Part shown: positions 1-6,470 of the stretch, piece after piece
How the letters are laid out: every line of letters begins with the position of its first letter
Numbering within the stretch: the stretch's first letter is position 1
DNA from: Chlamydiota bacterium
GTDB taxonomy: Bacteria; Chlamydiota; Chlamydiia; Chlamydiales; Simkaniaceae
Length of the DNA: 11,671 nucleotides
Direction: 5' to 3'
Assembly: GCA_021772295.1 (NCBI GenBank)
Contig: JAJFMG010000047.1
Span: forward strand, 1-11,671
The notes under the pieces: model-generated
Told to the model about the DNA's origin: nothing
What the model saw: the letters and a program-made list of their open reading frames with translations, nothing else
The model's database searches: none
Position numbers and translations under genes: made by a program

Positions 1-45
1 TTGTTTATGAAAAGAAATTTTTGAATAATGTAGTAAAATTTTTAT

Positions 46-67
46 TTTGCATAAAACGCTATGCAAA
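46..67. repeat. 8-bp inverted repeat
   Basis: TTTGCATA (46-53) and TATGCAAA (60-67) are perfect inverted copies around a 6-base loop. There is no T-run straight after either arm, so it does not look like an intrinsic terminator. It sits at the putative start of the decayed gene that follows and could be an old operator or a chance palindrome in A+T-rich DNA. Confidence 0.4.
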
Positions 68-403
68 CAAGCATAAGAAGTGAGTTACGTCAAAAGTTAG
101 ACTAGAAACTAGTAGTACAAAGTTTGAAATAACTGAAAGCATATTAAGTAAAAAATCTAGAGAAGAATTTGGTAGTGCTTGTATTGCTACCGAAAAGCTA
201 ACTAGTGATCTTGATGCGCACGCCTTAGAAGGATAGATCTTTTCTAACTATGTCGCTGCGAAGATTTGTCAACTATGTTCTATGTATGGAGATAGCATTC
301 TGTCGAAAATGGAAGTTGTATAGCATTAAAGATAGTCGCTATTGATGGTAAAACTTATGATCAAAGTTCTAACTTTATTGTATATAATTATAACCTGCTT
401 TAG
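61..403 (+). pseudogene. Decayed hypothetical gene (three-frame mosaic)
   Basis: No intact reading frame exists here, but a coding-like peptide can be followed across frame changes. An ATG at 61 opens MQTSIRSELRQKLD and hits TAG at 103-105. The next frame, open from 84, reads TKFEITESILSKKSREEFGS and continues to DLDAHALEG, where there is a TAG at 234-236. The same frame resumes as IFSNYVAAKICQLCSMYGDS up to about 297. A third frame then carries VENGSCIALKIVAIDGKTYD and NFIVYNYNLL, ending at TAG 401-403. One nonsense codon and two frameshifts would restore roughly 110 residues. The composition (charged residues, hydrophobic alternation) is typical of real protein. I do not recognise the family. 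The remnant has no visible Shine-Dalgarno site. The alternative is chance open stretches, which is why confidence is moderate. Confidence 0.45.
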
Positions 404-453
404 AATCAATCGATGGTTTATGGAATTTACATCTGGAATAATTACACTATATT
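383..453 (+). promoter_or_regulatory. Candidate promoters for the DUF2339-M48 pair
   Basis: Two candidates are visible. A consensus TATAAT lies at 383-388 but has no good -35; it would give a leader of about 68 bases before the ATG at 463. A better-matched pair is TTTACA (426-431) and TATATT (448-453) with 16 bases between them, but its start site would fall near 460, giving an essentially leaderless message that lacks the AGGA Shine-Dalgarno at 454-457. I favour the first for a normal transcript. Neither can be proven by reading. Confidence 0.35.
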
Positions 454-462
454 AGGATTTTG

Positions 463-3400
463 ATGATACTAGGCATTTTTTTGGGATTATTATTTATTAT
501 TCTTTTCAGCAGATCACATTCAAAGTTATCTACTAGGCTTGAAAAATGTGAGAAGCATATTGATGCGCTCAAAAAGAATCTTGCAAATCAGACTAATTCG
601 GGGGATCGAGTTACAACTCAGCAAGTCGACAAAACACCTCTTTCTAAGGAAAATCCTATTCAAGGGGACATCTTAAAGTTAGACACTGAAAAGAAGCGGT
701 TAGCAAAAGATTCTAAAGTGGTAAGTATTTCAAATAACACTATTGTGAATCCAACGAAATTCCCTCTTTCTGAAAGAGATGTAGACAACAAATTGCAAGC
801 AAAAAAATCTATAAGATCTCCTAAGACAAAAAAAACATTGGAAAAAAGTGGGTATGCGACCCTTTTTCTAAGAGAAAATTGGATGGGAATATTTGGATCG
901 ATAATATTTGTTTTTGGGGCTGTATTTTTTGCTTTGACCTCTTCTCTTATGCAAAATCCACTTGCCCGTATTATTACATTGCTTTTGACCTCTGTTGGGT
1001 TACTTGGCATTGTATACAAACTGGAAAAATCGATGAAGTGGGCTCTTACATGTGGGTGGCTTCGCGCAATATCCGGATGTATTATTTTGTTTGTTGCTCT
1101 TGGAATCGGTGGAATAGAGGGACTTCAACTTATTCACTCCCCATTCTATGCATTGCTATTTTTGTGTTTAGGAATTGCAATTAATCTTTACTTTGCTTTT
1201 AAGACATCTTTTCAACTGGTTGCATCTTTGCATGTTGTTCTTTGTGTTTCGTCATTTATCATTGCCCCTCAGGCGTTTGTTATGATTCCACTTGGAGCGA
1301 TTGTGGCCTCAGTTGGTTTATTGTCTTCCTACAAAAAAAGATGGAATTTACATCTGCTTATTATTATTTCTGCATATACGATTCAAAATACACATTGGAT
1401 TTTTCATGCAGAGGATACTATCTCATTATTTTTCCAAGTGGGTGCAATGGTGAGTTCATTTATGGTAGCAAGCGTTGCAGGTTGGATCCATTATTCTTAT
1501 AGATATCAAAAAGGGGAAGTTTTAGGAGCTTCCATTGTTTCACATATTTGTAATTGGATTTTTTTGGTATGGAATATTTATTTATATGCGCAAGTATGTG
1601 TATATACTCCCGGTTTACTTGCATTTATCTCCCTTATTGGGTTTCTATCAGCACGTTATGCTAGATCTAAAAAAGTAGAATGGCTGTATGTTACAGACAC
1701 CATCATTTCTCAGATGATATTGCTAGCTGCAATTGCATCTTTGTATGTTTTTCCGTTAGATATGTTAGATTTATCCAGCTTAGCGCTTTTGGAAACGATA
1801 CTTTTTACATATATTCACCAAAAAAGAGGAAAAGGCTCGATAGTTCGAGTTGGTTATTTTTTGCAATTTCTTGCTTTTGTGGTGCTTGCCAAAGTAGTTG
1901 CAATGAATTTTCATGCCTATAGTTCATTATATGAATTTCCTATTAGCATAATAGCGGCTTCATTCCTATGCATGGGCCAATACGCACTCGTGCTTAAAAA
2001 AGGCTATCTGGTAGATACGCTTGACTTTCTTTTTAATACTAAGACAGATTCTAAATACAAAGTCTCTATTTTACAGGTATTTGGTTCAATATTACTTGTA
2101 TTAGCATATCAAATGGGTCTAAAATTTTATTCAATTCAAATTATAGTACTTTTGAGCATGTTTGTATTAGCGCTCTGGAGAAAAAAGAGTGAAGATAGAA
2201 GTCTCAATACATCTTTTGCTACGGTTCTAGTCGGTGCGCATGTCATTGCATGGATGAATAATTCATCCGTATTTGAGGTTGGAAAAGCTCATTCGATATT
2301 ACTTGCGAGATTGAGCCTATTAGGAATTGTATTATTAGATGCTGTGCTTGTTTTCGGTGATTTTCTTACCATAAAGCTTTCGAAAGTAAAGTTTCATAGT
2401 ATTGTCATATGTGTACTTGGCTTAACACTAACCTTATTTTCATATGTTTTTATTAAAAATATAAATACTTTATTTCCTGGATTATTCTTTTTGGGAATAT
2501 CACTTCTCGCTTTAGAACTTGGCCGGTCAAAATTAAGATATTTAAGCATGGCATCCGATATTAAACATAAAATTCAGATAGGTATGATTTACCTAGGATT
2601 TGGGTTTCTGATGCTTTTTATTCTTGAATTTAGTGTAGTGCATCTTCAAATGAACCCAATTTGGGGTACTTTTTCTCTAAGATGGATTACTGAAATTATG
2701 GGGGTAGCTGTACTTGTATATTGGATTACATTTTTTCCGAGGAATACTTTGTCCTCGAATTCGAATTTAAGGGAGAGCTTATTTGATATTACACTTGCTT
2801 TTCTAACAGTCAGCATACTTGTTGAGTCATCAGAGTTTGTAAGACCTATTTTCTGGGTAATTACTGCATCTGGAATATTGCTTTGCAAAGAGCGTTTTTC
2901 ATTGCCAAATAGGTTCTTTCTCTACGCATGGATCTATTTTTTAGCATCTATTGTCCACGTTGCATTTATATCAGAAACTTTGACAATGCCTGCTATAAAC
3001 ACATTTGAGAAGTATAATTTATCAATCTGCGCAGCTATATTGGCACAAATACTATTTGTATGTGTGGCACATCGCTCGCAAAAAACAATTGCGCAAGCAA
3101 GCAAGCTTCCAGACAATCAAATTTCTACAATGATTGCATTTGTGTTTAAGGATGTATGCGTAACAATGATTTTACCAATTTTGGTTGGATTGGGTATTCT
3201 TTTTACATGGAACTTTGAAAAGACAATATTAACGTTGCTCTGGTTTGGTTTAACAAGTCTGTATATTTGTTTTGGACTTATGCTCAAATCAAAAAAAGCT
3301 ATTCAGATCTCTATGGCTTTACTTGTTGTATGTAGTATAAGACTGCTTGTTTTTGATTTGATTCAAAAGAATTTATCCATAAGAGCATTAATTTTCATTG

Positions 3401-3480
3401 GTGTTGGAATACTCATGCTTTGCATGAGTATTCTTTATAAAAAACTCAAGCACAGGTTAGAGATGCATGAAAATATTTAG
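463..3480 (+). CDS. DUF2339-type large polytopic membrane protein
   Basis: The product is about 1005 residues and almost entirely hydrophobic after residue 140. Residues 2-16 form one N-terminal membrane segment. A short coiled-coil-like stretch follows (RLEKCEKHIDALKK, about 25-38), then a Lys/Ser-rich linker to about 125. From ENWMGIFGSIIFVFGA (about 138) there are many consecutive membrane helices, probably more than 25, to the C-terminus. This plan, an N-terminal anchor with coiled coil, then a xENW(L/M)G entry and a long helix array, matches the DUF2339 predicted membrane proteins, whose function is unknown. I chose the ATG at 463 because AGGA (454-457) is 5 bases upstream; the TTG at 460 would leave only 2. 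It overlaps the next gene by 14 bases, so translation of the two is probably coupled. The family assignment is by remembered pattern, not search. Confidence 0.75.
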   Translation: MILGIFLGLLFIILFSRSHSKLSTRLEKCEKHIDALKKNLANQTNSGDRVTTQQVDKTPLSKENPIQGDILKLDTEKKRLAKDSKVVSISNNTIVNPTKFPLSERDVDNKLQAKKSIRSPKTKKTLEKSGYATLFLRENWMGIFGSIIFVFGAVFFALTSSLMQNPLARIITLLLTSVGLLGIVYKLEKSMKWALTCGWLRAISGCIILFVALGIGGIEGLQLIHSPFYALLFLCLGIAINLYFAFKTSFQLVASLHVVLCVSSFIIAPQAFVMIPLGAIVASVGLLSSYKKRWNLHLLIIISAYTIQNTHWIFHAEDTISLFFQVGAMVSSFMVASVAGWIHYSYRYQKGEVLGASIVSHICNWIFLVWNIYLYAQVCVYTPGLLAFISLIGFLSARYARSKKVEWLYVTDTIISQMILLAAIASLYVFPLDMLDLSSLALLETILFTYIHQKRGKGSIVRVGYFLQFLAFVVLAKVVAMNFHAYSSLYEFPISIIAASFLCMGQYALVLKKGYLVDTLDFLFNTKTDSKYKVSILQVFGSILLVLAYQMGLKFYSIQIIVLLSMFVLALWRKKSEDRSLNTSFATVLVGAHVIAWMNNSSVFEVGKAHSILLARLSLLGIVLLDAVLVFGDFLTIKLSKVKFHSIVICVLGLTLTLFSYVFIKNINTLFPGLFFLGISLLALELGRSKLRYLSMASDIKHKIQIGMIYLGFGFLMLFILEFSVVHLQMNPIWGTFSLRWITEIMGVAVLVYWITFFPRNTLSSNSNLRESLFDITLAFLTVSILVESSEFVRPIFWVITASGILLCKERFSLPNRFFLYAWIYFLASIVHVAFISETLTMPAINTFEKYNLSICAAILAQILFVCVAHRSQKTIAQASKLPDNQISTMIAFVFKDVCVTMILPILVGLGILFTWNFEKTILTLLWFGLTSLYICFGLMLKSKKAIQISMALLVVCSIRLLVFDLIQKNLSIRALIFIGVGILMLCMSILYKKLKHRLEMHENI
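3407..3433. repeat. 12-bp perfect hairpin at the 3' end of the DUF2339 gene
   Basis: GAATACTCATGC (3407-3418) and GCATGAGTATTC (3422-3433) are perfect inverted copies around a TTT loop, extendable by a G-T pair. The hairpin lies inside the coding sequence, 33 bases before the ATG of the M48 gene, and is followed by TTTATAAAAAA rather than a pure T-run. In the message it would be a stable stem that could slow ribosomes, stabilise the upstream message or modulate the downstream gene. Confidence 0.75.
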
Positions 3481-4372
3481 AATCAGTGCTCTTAGCATAA
3501 TATTTATTGGGCTCTGTGTAACAGCGATCCAAGTCATACGCATTGGAAAAAATACACCCTTTGATCACTCTCTTTCTCCTTTCTTTGTAAATATTGCAAA
3601 ACCGGTAAAAAGTGTTGATAGGGTGATTTCTAAGCTGTCACCTGTTGATGAAATTGATGAAAAATTGCTTGGCGAAGAGCTGAAAAATAGAATAAAAGAA
3701 AACTTGGGTTATAGAGCAAATTTACAATTTGTTGAAAATTATCTTGATATATTGCTTTGCGGGTTAACAAAAGATTCCAAAAAACCCTTTTCATATAAAG
3801 CTTTTGTAATTGAAGGGGCGCCCAATGCATATGCACTTCCAGGTGGAGTAATATGTATTACTAAGGAAATGATGGATTTGTTCGAAAACGAAGCAGAGTT
3901 AGTAGCAATCATCGCTCACGAAATTGGTCATATTGAAAGGGGTCATTTATTTGATCTCTATAGAGAAAAAATGATGTCTCGTAAATTGAGTAATCTCTCT
4001 GGAGAACAAATTATTTCTTATTTTGTTAAAGATCTGATGCAACTTATATATTGTAAATCCGAAGAGGATGAAGCAGATGATTTTGGATACAGGACTCTAA
4101 TTAAACATGGCTACGATCCTCATGCAGCGAGCTCTGTATTCAGTAAGCTTATCCAATTGCGTCAAGAAGGCGCAATGGATCCCAATCTTGTTGAAGACAT
4201 CTATGCGACACATCCTCAGTTAGAGCATCGCTGTGAGAAGTATGCATCAAAAGCTCTGACATGGAAGAAAAAGCATCCAAGATCAAAATATTATCTTGGA
4301 GAAAAGAATTTAAAATCGCTCATTTGTAAGTTTCAAAAGGAGTTTACAGAAGAGTTTACTTCATCATTCTAG
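3467..4372 (+). CDS. M48-family zinc metallopeptidase, membrane-anchored or exported
   Basis: This 301-residue protein starts with a positively charged end and a hydrophobic segment (residues 8-24), a signal peptide or anchor that puts the catalytic part outside the cytoplasmic membrane. The zinc site is HEIGH at 151-155 (two His ligands and the catalytic Glu 152). The third ligand is probably Glu 202 in the EDEAD motif. The family-typical NAYALPGG (about 120-127) precedes it, and ATHPQLEHR near 248 is the usual C-terminal His-Pro signature. These features match the M48 group of BepA/YfgC- and Oma1-like proteases, which degrade or help fold envelope proteins. No TPR tail is present, unlike BepA, so it is closer to short M48C-type proteins. 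The 14-base overlap with the DUF2339 gene suggests the two are made together, so the membrane protein may be its partner or substrate; that is inference. Confidence 0.9.
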   Translation: MKIFRISALSIIFIGLCVTAIQVIRIGKNTPFDHSLSPFFVNIAKPVKSVDRVISKLSPVDEIDEKLLGEELKNRIKENLGYRANLQFVENYLDILLCGLTKDSKKPFSYKAFVIEGAPNAYALPGGVICITKEMMDLFENEAELVAIIAHEIGHIERGHLFDLYREKMMSRKLSNLSGEQIISYFVKDLMQLIYCKSEEDEADDFGYRTLIKHGYDPHAASSVFSKLIQLRQEGAMDPNLVEDIYATHPQLEHRCEKYASKALTWKKKHPRSKYYLGEKNLKSLICKFQKEFTEEFTSSF

Positions 4373-4378
4373 ATATTC

Positions 4379-4948
4379 CTAACCTTGATAGCAAAAACAA
4401 CTTGTCAGGTGATCGTTGAGAATGCCTACGGCTTGTAAATAGGCATTTATGATCGTAGATCCCACAAATGACATTCCTCGTTTTTTTAAGTCTTTGGAAA
4501 TTGCGTCGCTTTCTTTTGTGGTTGGATGGACATCTTCAAACTTTTCATAGGTGTGAACAATAGGTTTATAGTTGACAAATCCCCATAGATATTTGTCAAA
4601 GGATCCAAATTCCTTTTGGATAGAAAGAAAAACAATAGCATTTTTTCGCGCGGAATAGATTTTAAGTTTGTTTCGAATGATTTTTTCATTGGAGCGAAGA
4701 GCTTCTAACTGTTGGTCTGTCATGTTAGCAACTTTGATTGGGTCAAAGTTGTGAAAGGCATTTTTATACCCTTGTCTTCTTTTTAGAATTGTTTCCCAGC
4801 TAAGGCCTGCTTGGGCGCCTTCTAAGATCAGCATCTCAAAGAGGAGTCTGTCATCGTGAACAGGAATGCCCCATTCAGTGTCGTGATATTTTTCGTAGTA
4901 ATCTTTGCCAGTTCCAAAGCAACGCGTTTTTTGTGTTGTTGATGTCAT
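4379..4948 (-). CDS. tag: DNA-3-methyladenine glycosylase I
   Basis: The enzyme removes 3-methyladenine from alkylated DNA in base-excision repair. The 189-residue product aligns by eye over its whole length with E. coli Tag. The zinc ligands are all present: Cys 10 (RCFG), His 22 (YHDTEWG), His 180 and Cys 184 (NDHLTSC), equivalent to E. coli Cys4, His17, His175 and Cys179. The base-pocket residues Tyr 21, Glu 43 (LEGAQAGLSW) and Trp 51 are also kept. The C-terminal KKRGMSFVGSTI matches the family's KKRGFKFVGTTI block. Its ATG overlaps the stop of ada by four bases (ATGA), and GAGG lies 7 bases upstream inside the end of ada, so it is translationally coupled to ada. It converges on the M48 gene with only 6 bases between the stop codons and no obvious terminator. 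Confidence 0.96.
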   Translation of the reverse strand: MTSTTQKTRCFGTGKDYYEKYHDTEWGIPVHDDRLLFEMLILEGAQAGLSWETILKRRQGYKNAFHNFDPIKVANMTDQQLEALRSNEKIIRNKLKIYSARKNAIVFLSIQKEFGSFDKYLWGFVNYKPIVHTYEKFEDVHPTTKESDAISKDLKKRGMSFVGSTIINAYLQAVGILNDHLTSCFCYQG

Positions 4949-5985
4949 CTGTTAGCCTCATGCTCTATTAACCATTTTTTTCTAGGGATACCACCCCCAT
5001 AACCTCCGATTTGTCCGGAAGTATTAATTACTCTATGACATGGTATCATAATTGCGAATTGATTTTTACCATTGGCATTAGCAACAGCTCTACAAGCTGT
5101 TGGCTTGCCAATAAAAGCTGCAAGCTGAGCATACGAAATTGTTTTTCCTGGGGGTATTTCCTGAAGCTTTTTCCAGACAGTTTGCTGAAAGGGAGACCCA
5201 AAGTATTTAATAGGCGTTGTAAATTGATAAGCACCGTTTTGGAAATATGCTTTAACCTCTTTTTCGATAGAAACCAGTGGGGGAGTAGATCCTGGAATAA
5301 TGGCAGCTTGAAGCTTGAAACGAAGGTTTTCGATTTCTTTTTCAAGGCCTCTTCGGTCTACAAATTCTAAAAGATAAAGAAGTTTTTCATCTGCTAAGGA
5401 AATCATGGGGCCAAGTGGAGTGTCAATCCAAACAGCTTTTAAAACAGTTGTATCTTTGGCAGATGAGGGAGGTTTTCCCATTACGTGAGAAAAGGCATCT
5501 CTAAAGCCACTGCTTGACTCGAAACCTGTTGATAGCTGGGTATCAATAATGCTTATGTTTGATCTAATTTGTTTCATAGCTATGCCCATTCTTCTAGCTC
5601 TAGCGTATTCAATAAAAGTCATTCCAAATCTTTTCTGAAACTGACGTCTTGCTGTTTTTTCATGAATAGAGAGTTTTGCAAAGTCTACTGTCTTCCATCG
5701 TTTTTCAGGATTCTTCTCAACTGCTTTTACAAGCTTTTGAACCAGATCCGACTCGCTATTTGGAGGAAAAAGAGGATTACATTTCTTACATGGTCTATAC
5801 GATGCATAAAGCGCAGATTTTGCATCTAGGAAAAACTCGCAGTTTTCGAACTTGGGTTTTTTAGCAGGACATGTCGGTCTACAAAATATTCCTGTTGTTT
5901 TAACTCCAACAAAAAAGGTTCCCTCATATTGGGAATTTCTTTGTAAAAAAGCATTATAATATTCCTTTTGTAGCATTTGGTTCAT
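4945..5985 (-). CDS. ada: Ada: bifunctional methyl-DNA repair protein and AraC-type activator
   Basis: The 346-residue product has the three-part plan of E. coli Ada (354 residues). Residues 9-71 are the zinc methyl-phosphotriester domain, with Cys 35, Cys 39, Cys 66 and Cys 69 (GIFCRPTC, YRPCKKC); Cys 35 is the expected methyl acceptor. Residues about 90-178 are an AraC-type double helix-turn-helix, ending in the typical GFESSSGFRDAFSHVMG. The C-terminal half is the O6-alkylguanine transferase, with Cys 316 in IPCHRVI as acceptor and the helix-turn-helix around TISYAQLAAFIGKPTACRAV. In the family, self-methylation at the N-terminal Cys turns the protein into an activator of its own operon. 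No Shine-Dalgarno site precedes the ATG at 5985; the start is chosen by alignment to the family N-terminus. I could not find a good promoter or an ada-box in the 5' region. It forms an operon with tag, a compact adaptive-response unit. Confidence 0.95.
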   Translation of the reverse strand: MNQMLQKEYYNAFLQRNSQYEGTFFVGVKTTGIFCRPTCPAKKPKFENCEFFLDAKSALYASYRPCKKCNPLFPPNSESDLVQKLVKAVEKNPEKRWKTVDFAKLSIHEKTARRQFQKRFGMTFIEYARARRMGIAMKQIRSNISIIDTQLSTGFESSSGFRDAFSHVMGKPPSSAKDTTVLKAVWIDTPLGPMISLADEKLLYLLEFVDRRGLEKEIENLRFKLQAAIIPGSTPPLVSIEKEVKAYFQNGAYQFTTPIKYFGSPFQQTVWKKLQEIPPGKTISYAQLAAFIGKPTACRAVANANGKNQFAIMIPCHRVINTSGQIGGYGGGIPRKKWLIEHEANR

Positions 5986-6028
5986 TTTGGCTTGGTTTGT
6001 GTTGAGTAGAGCTTATAGGTTACCAAAC

Positions 6029-6229
6029 TTGGAAATATTACATCGCCGAAAAAAGGACAGGTATTTCGTAAAAGGTCTCTTGCAAGGTAGAGGCAACTGG
6101 ATGCATGAAATAACAAGGACGCAATCCTTATAAATTTTTTTGGAAGATCAGAAAATTCAAGGGAATCGGAAAGTTGAAGAAAACATAGAATTAATAATAG
6201 ACGTCTTTTTCATTGTGTACCTTTTGTAG
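6029..6229 (+). pseudogene. Possible short gene remnant
   Basis: A TTG at 6029 opens LEILHRRKKDRYFVKGLLQG and runs for 34 codons to TAA at 6131-6133. The same frame then continues open (IFLEDQKIQGNRKVEEN) to TAG at 6227-6229. The residue mix looks protein-like but I recognise no family, and such stretches can arise by chance. A weak stem-loop with a T-run overlaps the first stop. Confidence 0.18.
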
Positions 6230-6303
6230 CATATGTACGATTATTACTTCAAAATAAACGTAAGCAATTAATAGTTAATTAAATAAGACAGATTTTTTCT
6301 GCA

Positions 6304-6335
6304 AGTAGATTGTTTAAAAAATAATTTAATCTACT
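6304..6335. promoter_or_regulatory. Dyad upstream of the tkt promoter
   Basis: AGTAGATT (6304-6311) and AATCTACT (6328-6335) are perfect 8-base inverted copies around a 16-base A+T-rich centre. The right arm ends 6 bases before the -35 hexamer of the tkt promoter. That placement, about -73 to -42 from the predicted start site, is where an activator or repressor dimer could bind. It could also be a weak stem on an RNA reading through from the left. Confidence 0.4.
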
Positions 6336-6341
6336 CTTTAT

Positions 6342-6370
6342 TTGAGAAATATAAATATGAAACATATAGT
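6342..6370 (+). promoter_or_regulatory. Sigma70-type promoter of tkt
   Basis: TTGAGA (6342-6347) and TATAGT (6365-6370) each match the consensus in five of six bases and are exactly 17 bases apart. Transcription would start near 6377, giving a leader of about 70 bases. This excludes the ATG at 6357 as a start and agrees with translation beginning near 6447. Confidence 0.7.
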
Positions 6371-6430
6371 GAGGCGCTTTTTTAGATAGGAAAGCAAAGC
6401 TTGGAAATCTAGATTACTCAATATAAAAAC

Positions 6431-6449
6431 AGAAGGATTTGTAATTCTG
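6431..6449 (+). promoter_or_regulatory. Ribosome binding site and non-canonical start of tkt
   Basis: AGAAGGA (6431-6437) is a good Shine-Dalgarno sequence. In the tkt frame the only plausible starts at the right distance are CTG at 6447 (9 bases downstream) and ATT at 6444 (6 bases). The frame is open back to TAG at 6387 and contains no ATG, GTG or TTG until 6525. CTG is preferred because it is the more frequent non-canonical initiator. Confidence 0.6.
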
Positions 6450-6470
6450 AAAACTTGTAATTCTGATCAC
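6439..6470 (+). repeat. 16-base tandem duplication across the tkt start
   Basis: Two adjacent 16-base units (6439-6454 and 6455-6470) agree in 14 positions; the first 12 bases, TTGTAATTCTGA, are identical. The proposed CTG start lies in the first copy. Because 16 is not a multiple of three, the copies are read in different frames. Confidence 0.85.

Larger units (their letters stand above)
5986..6446. other. Divergent intergenic region between ada and tkt
   Basis: This 461-base A+T-rich stretch contains no intact gene. It should hold the control regions for leftward ada-tag and rightward tkt. Visible elements are a coding-like scrap (6029-6229), a weak stem AAGGA/TCCTT (6115-6129) followed by seven T (6135-6141), an A+T dyad AATTAA-tag-TTAATT (6266-6280), a longer dyad (6304-6335) and a good rightward promoter (6342-6370). 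No convincing promoter or E. coli-type ada-box was found for ada. An ATG at 6357 opens only ten codons before TAG at 6387. Confidence 0.7.

Noticed and set aside
660..1019. Minus-strand open frame of about 119 codons inside the DUF2339 gene
   Set aside because: It is antisense to a well-supported membrane protein gene, has no recognisable motif and no start signal; other overlapping open frames in the window were dismissed for the same reason.
2754..2768. Palindromic TCGAATTCGA run in the DUF2339 gene
   Set aside because: It is a short self-complementary run with no loop inside coding sequence; likely codon coincidence.
5808..5815. AAAGCGCA, identical to the E. coli ada-box core
   Set aside because: It lies deep inside the ada coding region, about 170 bases downstream of the start codon, so it cannot be the normal operator and is most likely a coincidence of Ser-Ala-Leu codons.
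6115..6141. Stem AAGGA/TCCTT followed by seven T, resembling an intrinsic terminator
   Set aside because: The stem is only five base pairs, the T-run starts five bases after it, and there is no convincing plus-strand gene before it to terminate. Mentioned only with the possible remnant.
6266..6280. A+T dyad AATTAA-tag-TTAATT
   Set aside because: Low-complexity palindromes are expected in such A+T-rich spacer DNA, and it is more than 60 bases from the promoter elements.
6357..6389. ATG at 6357, in the same frame as transketolase, as its start
   Set aside because: The frame meets TAG at 6387 after ten codons, and the ATG lies upstream of the predicted transcription start at about 6377.
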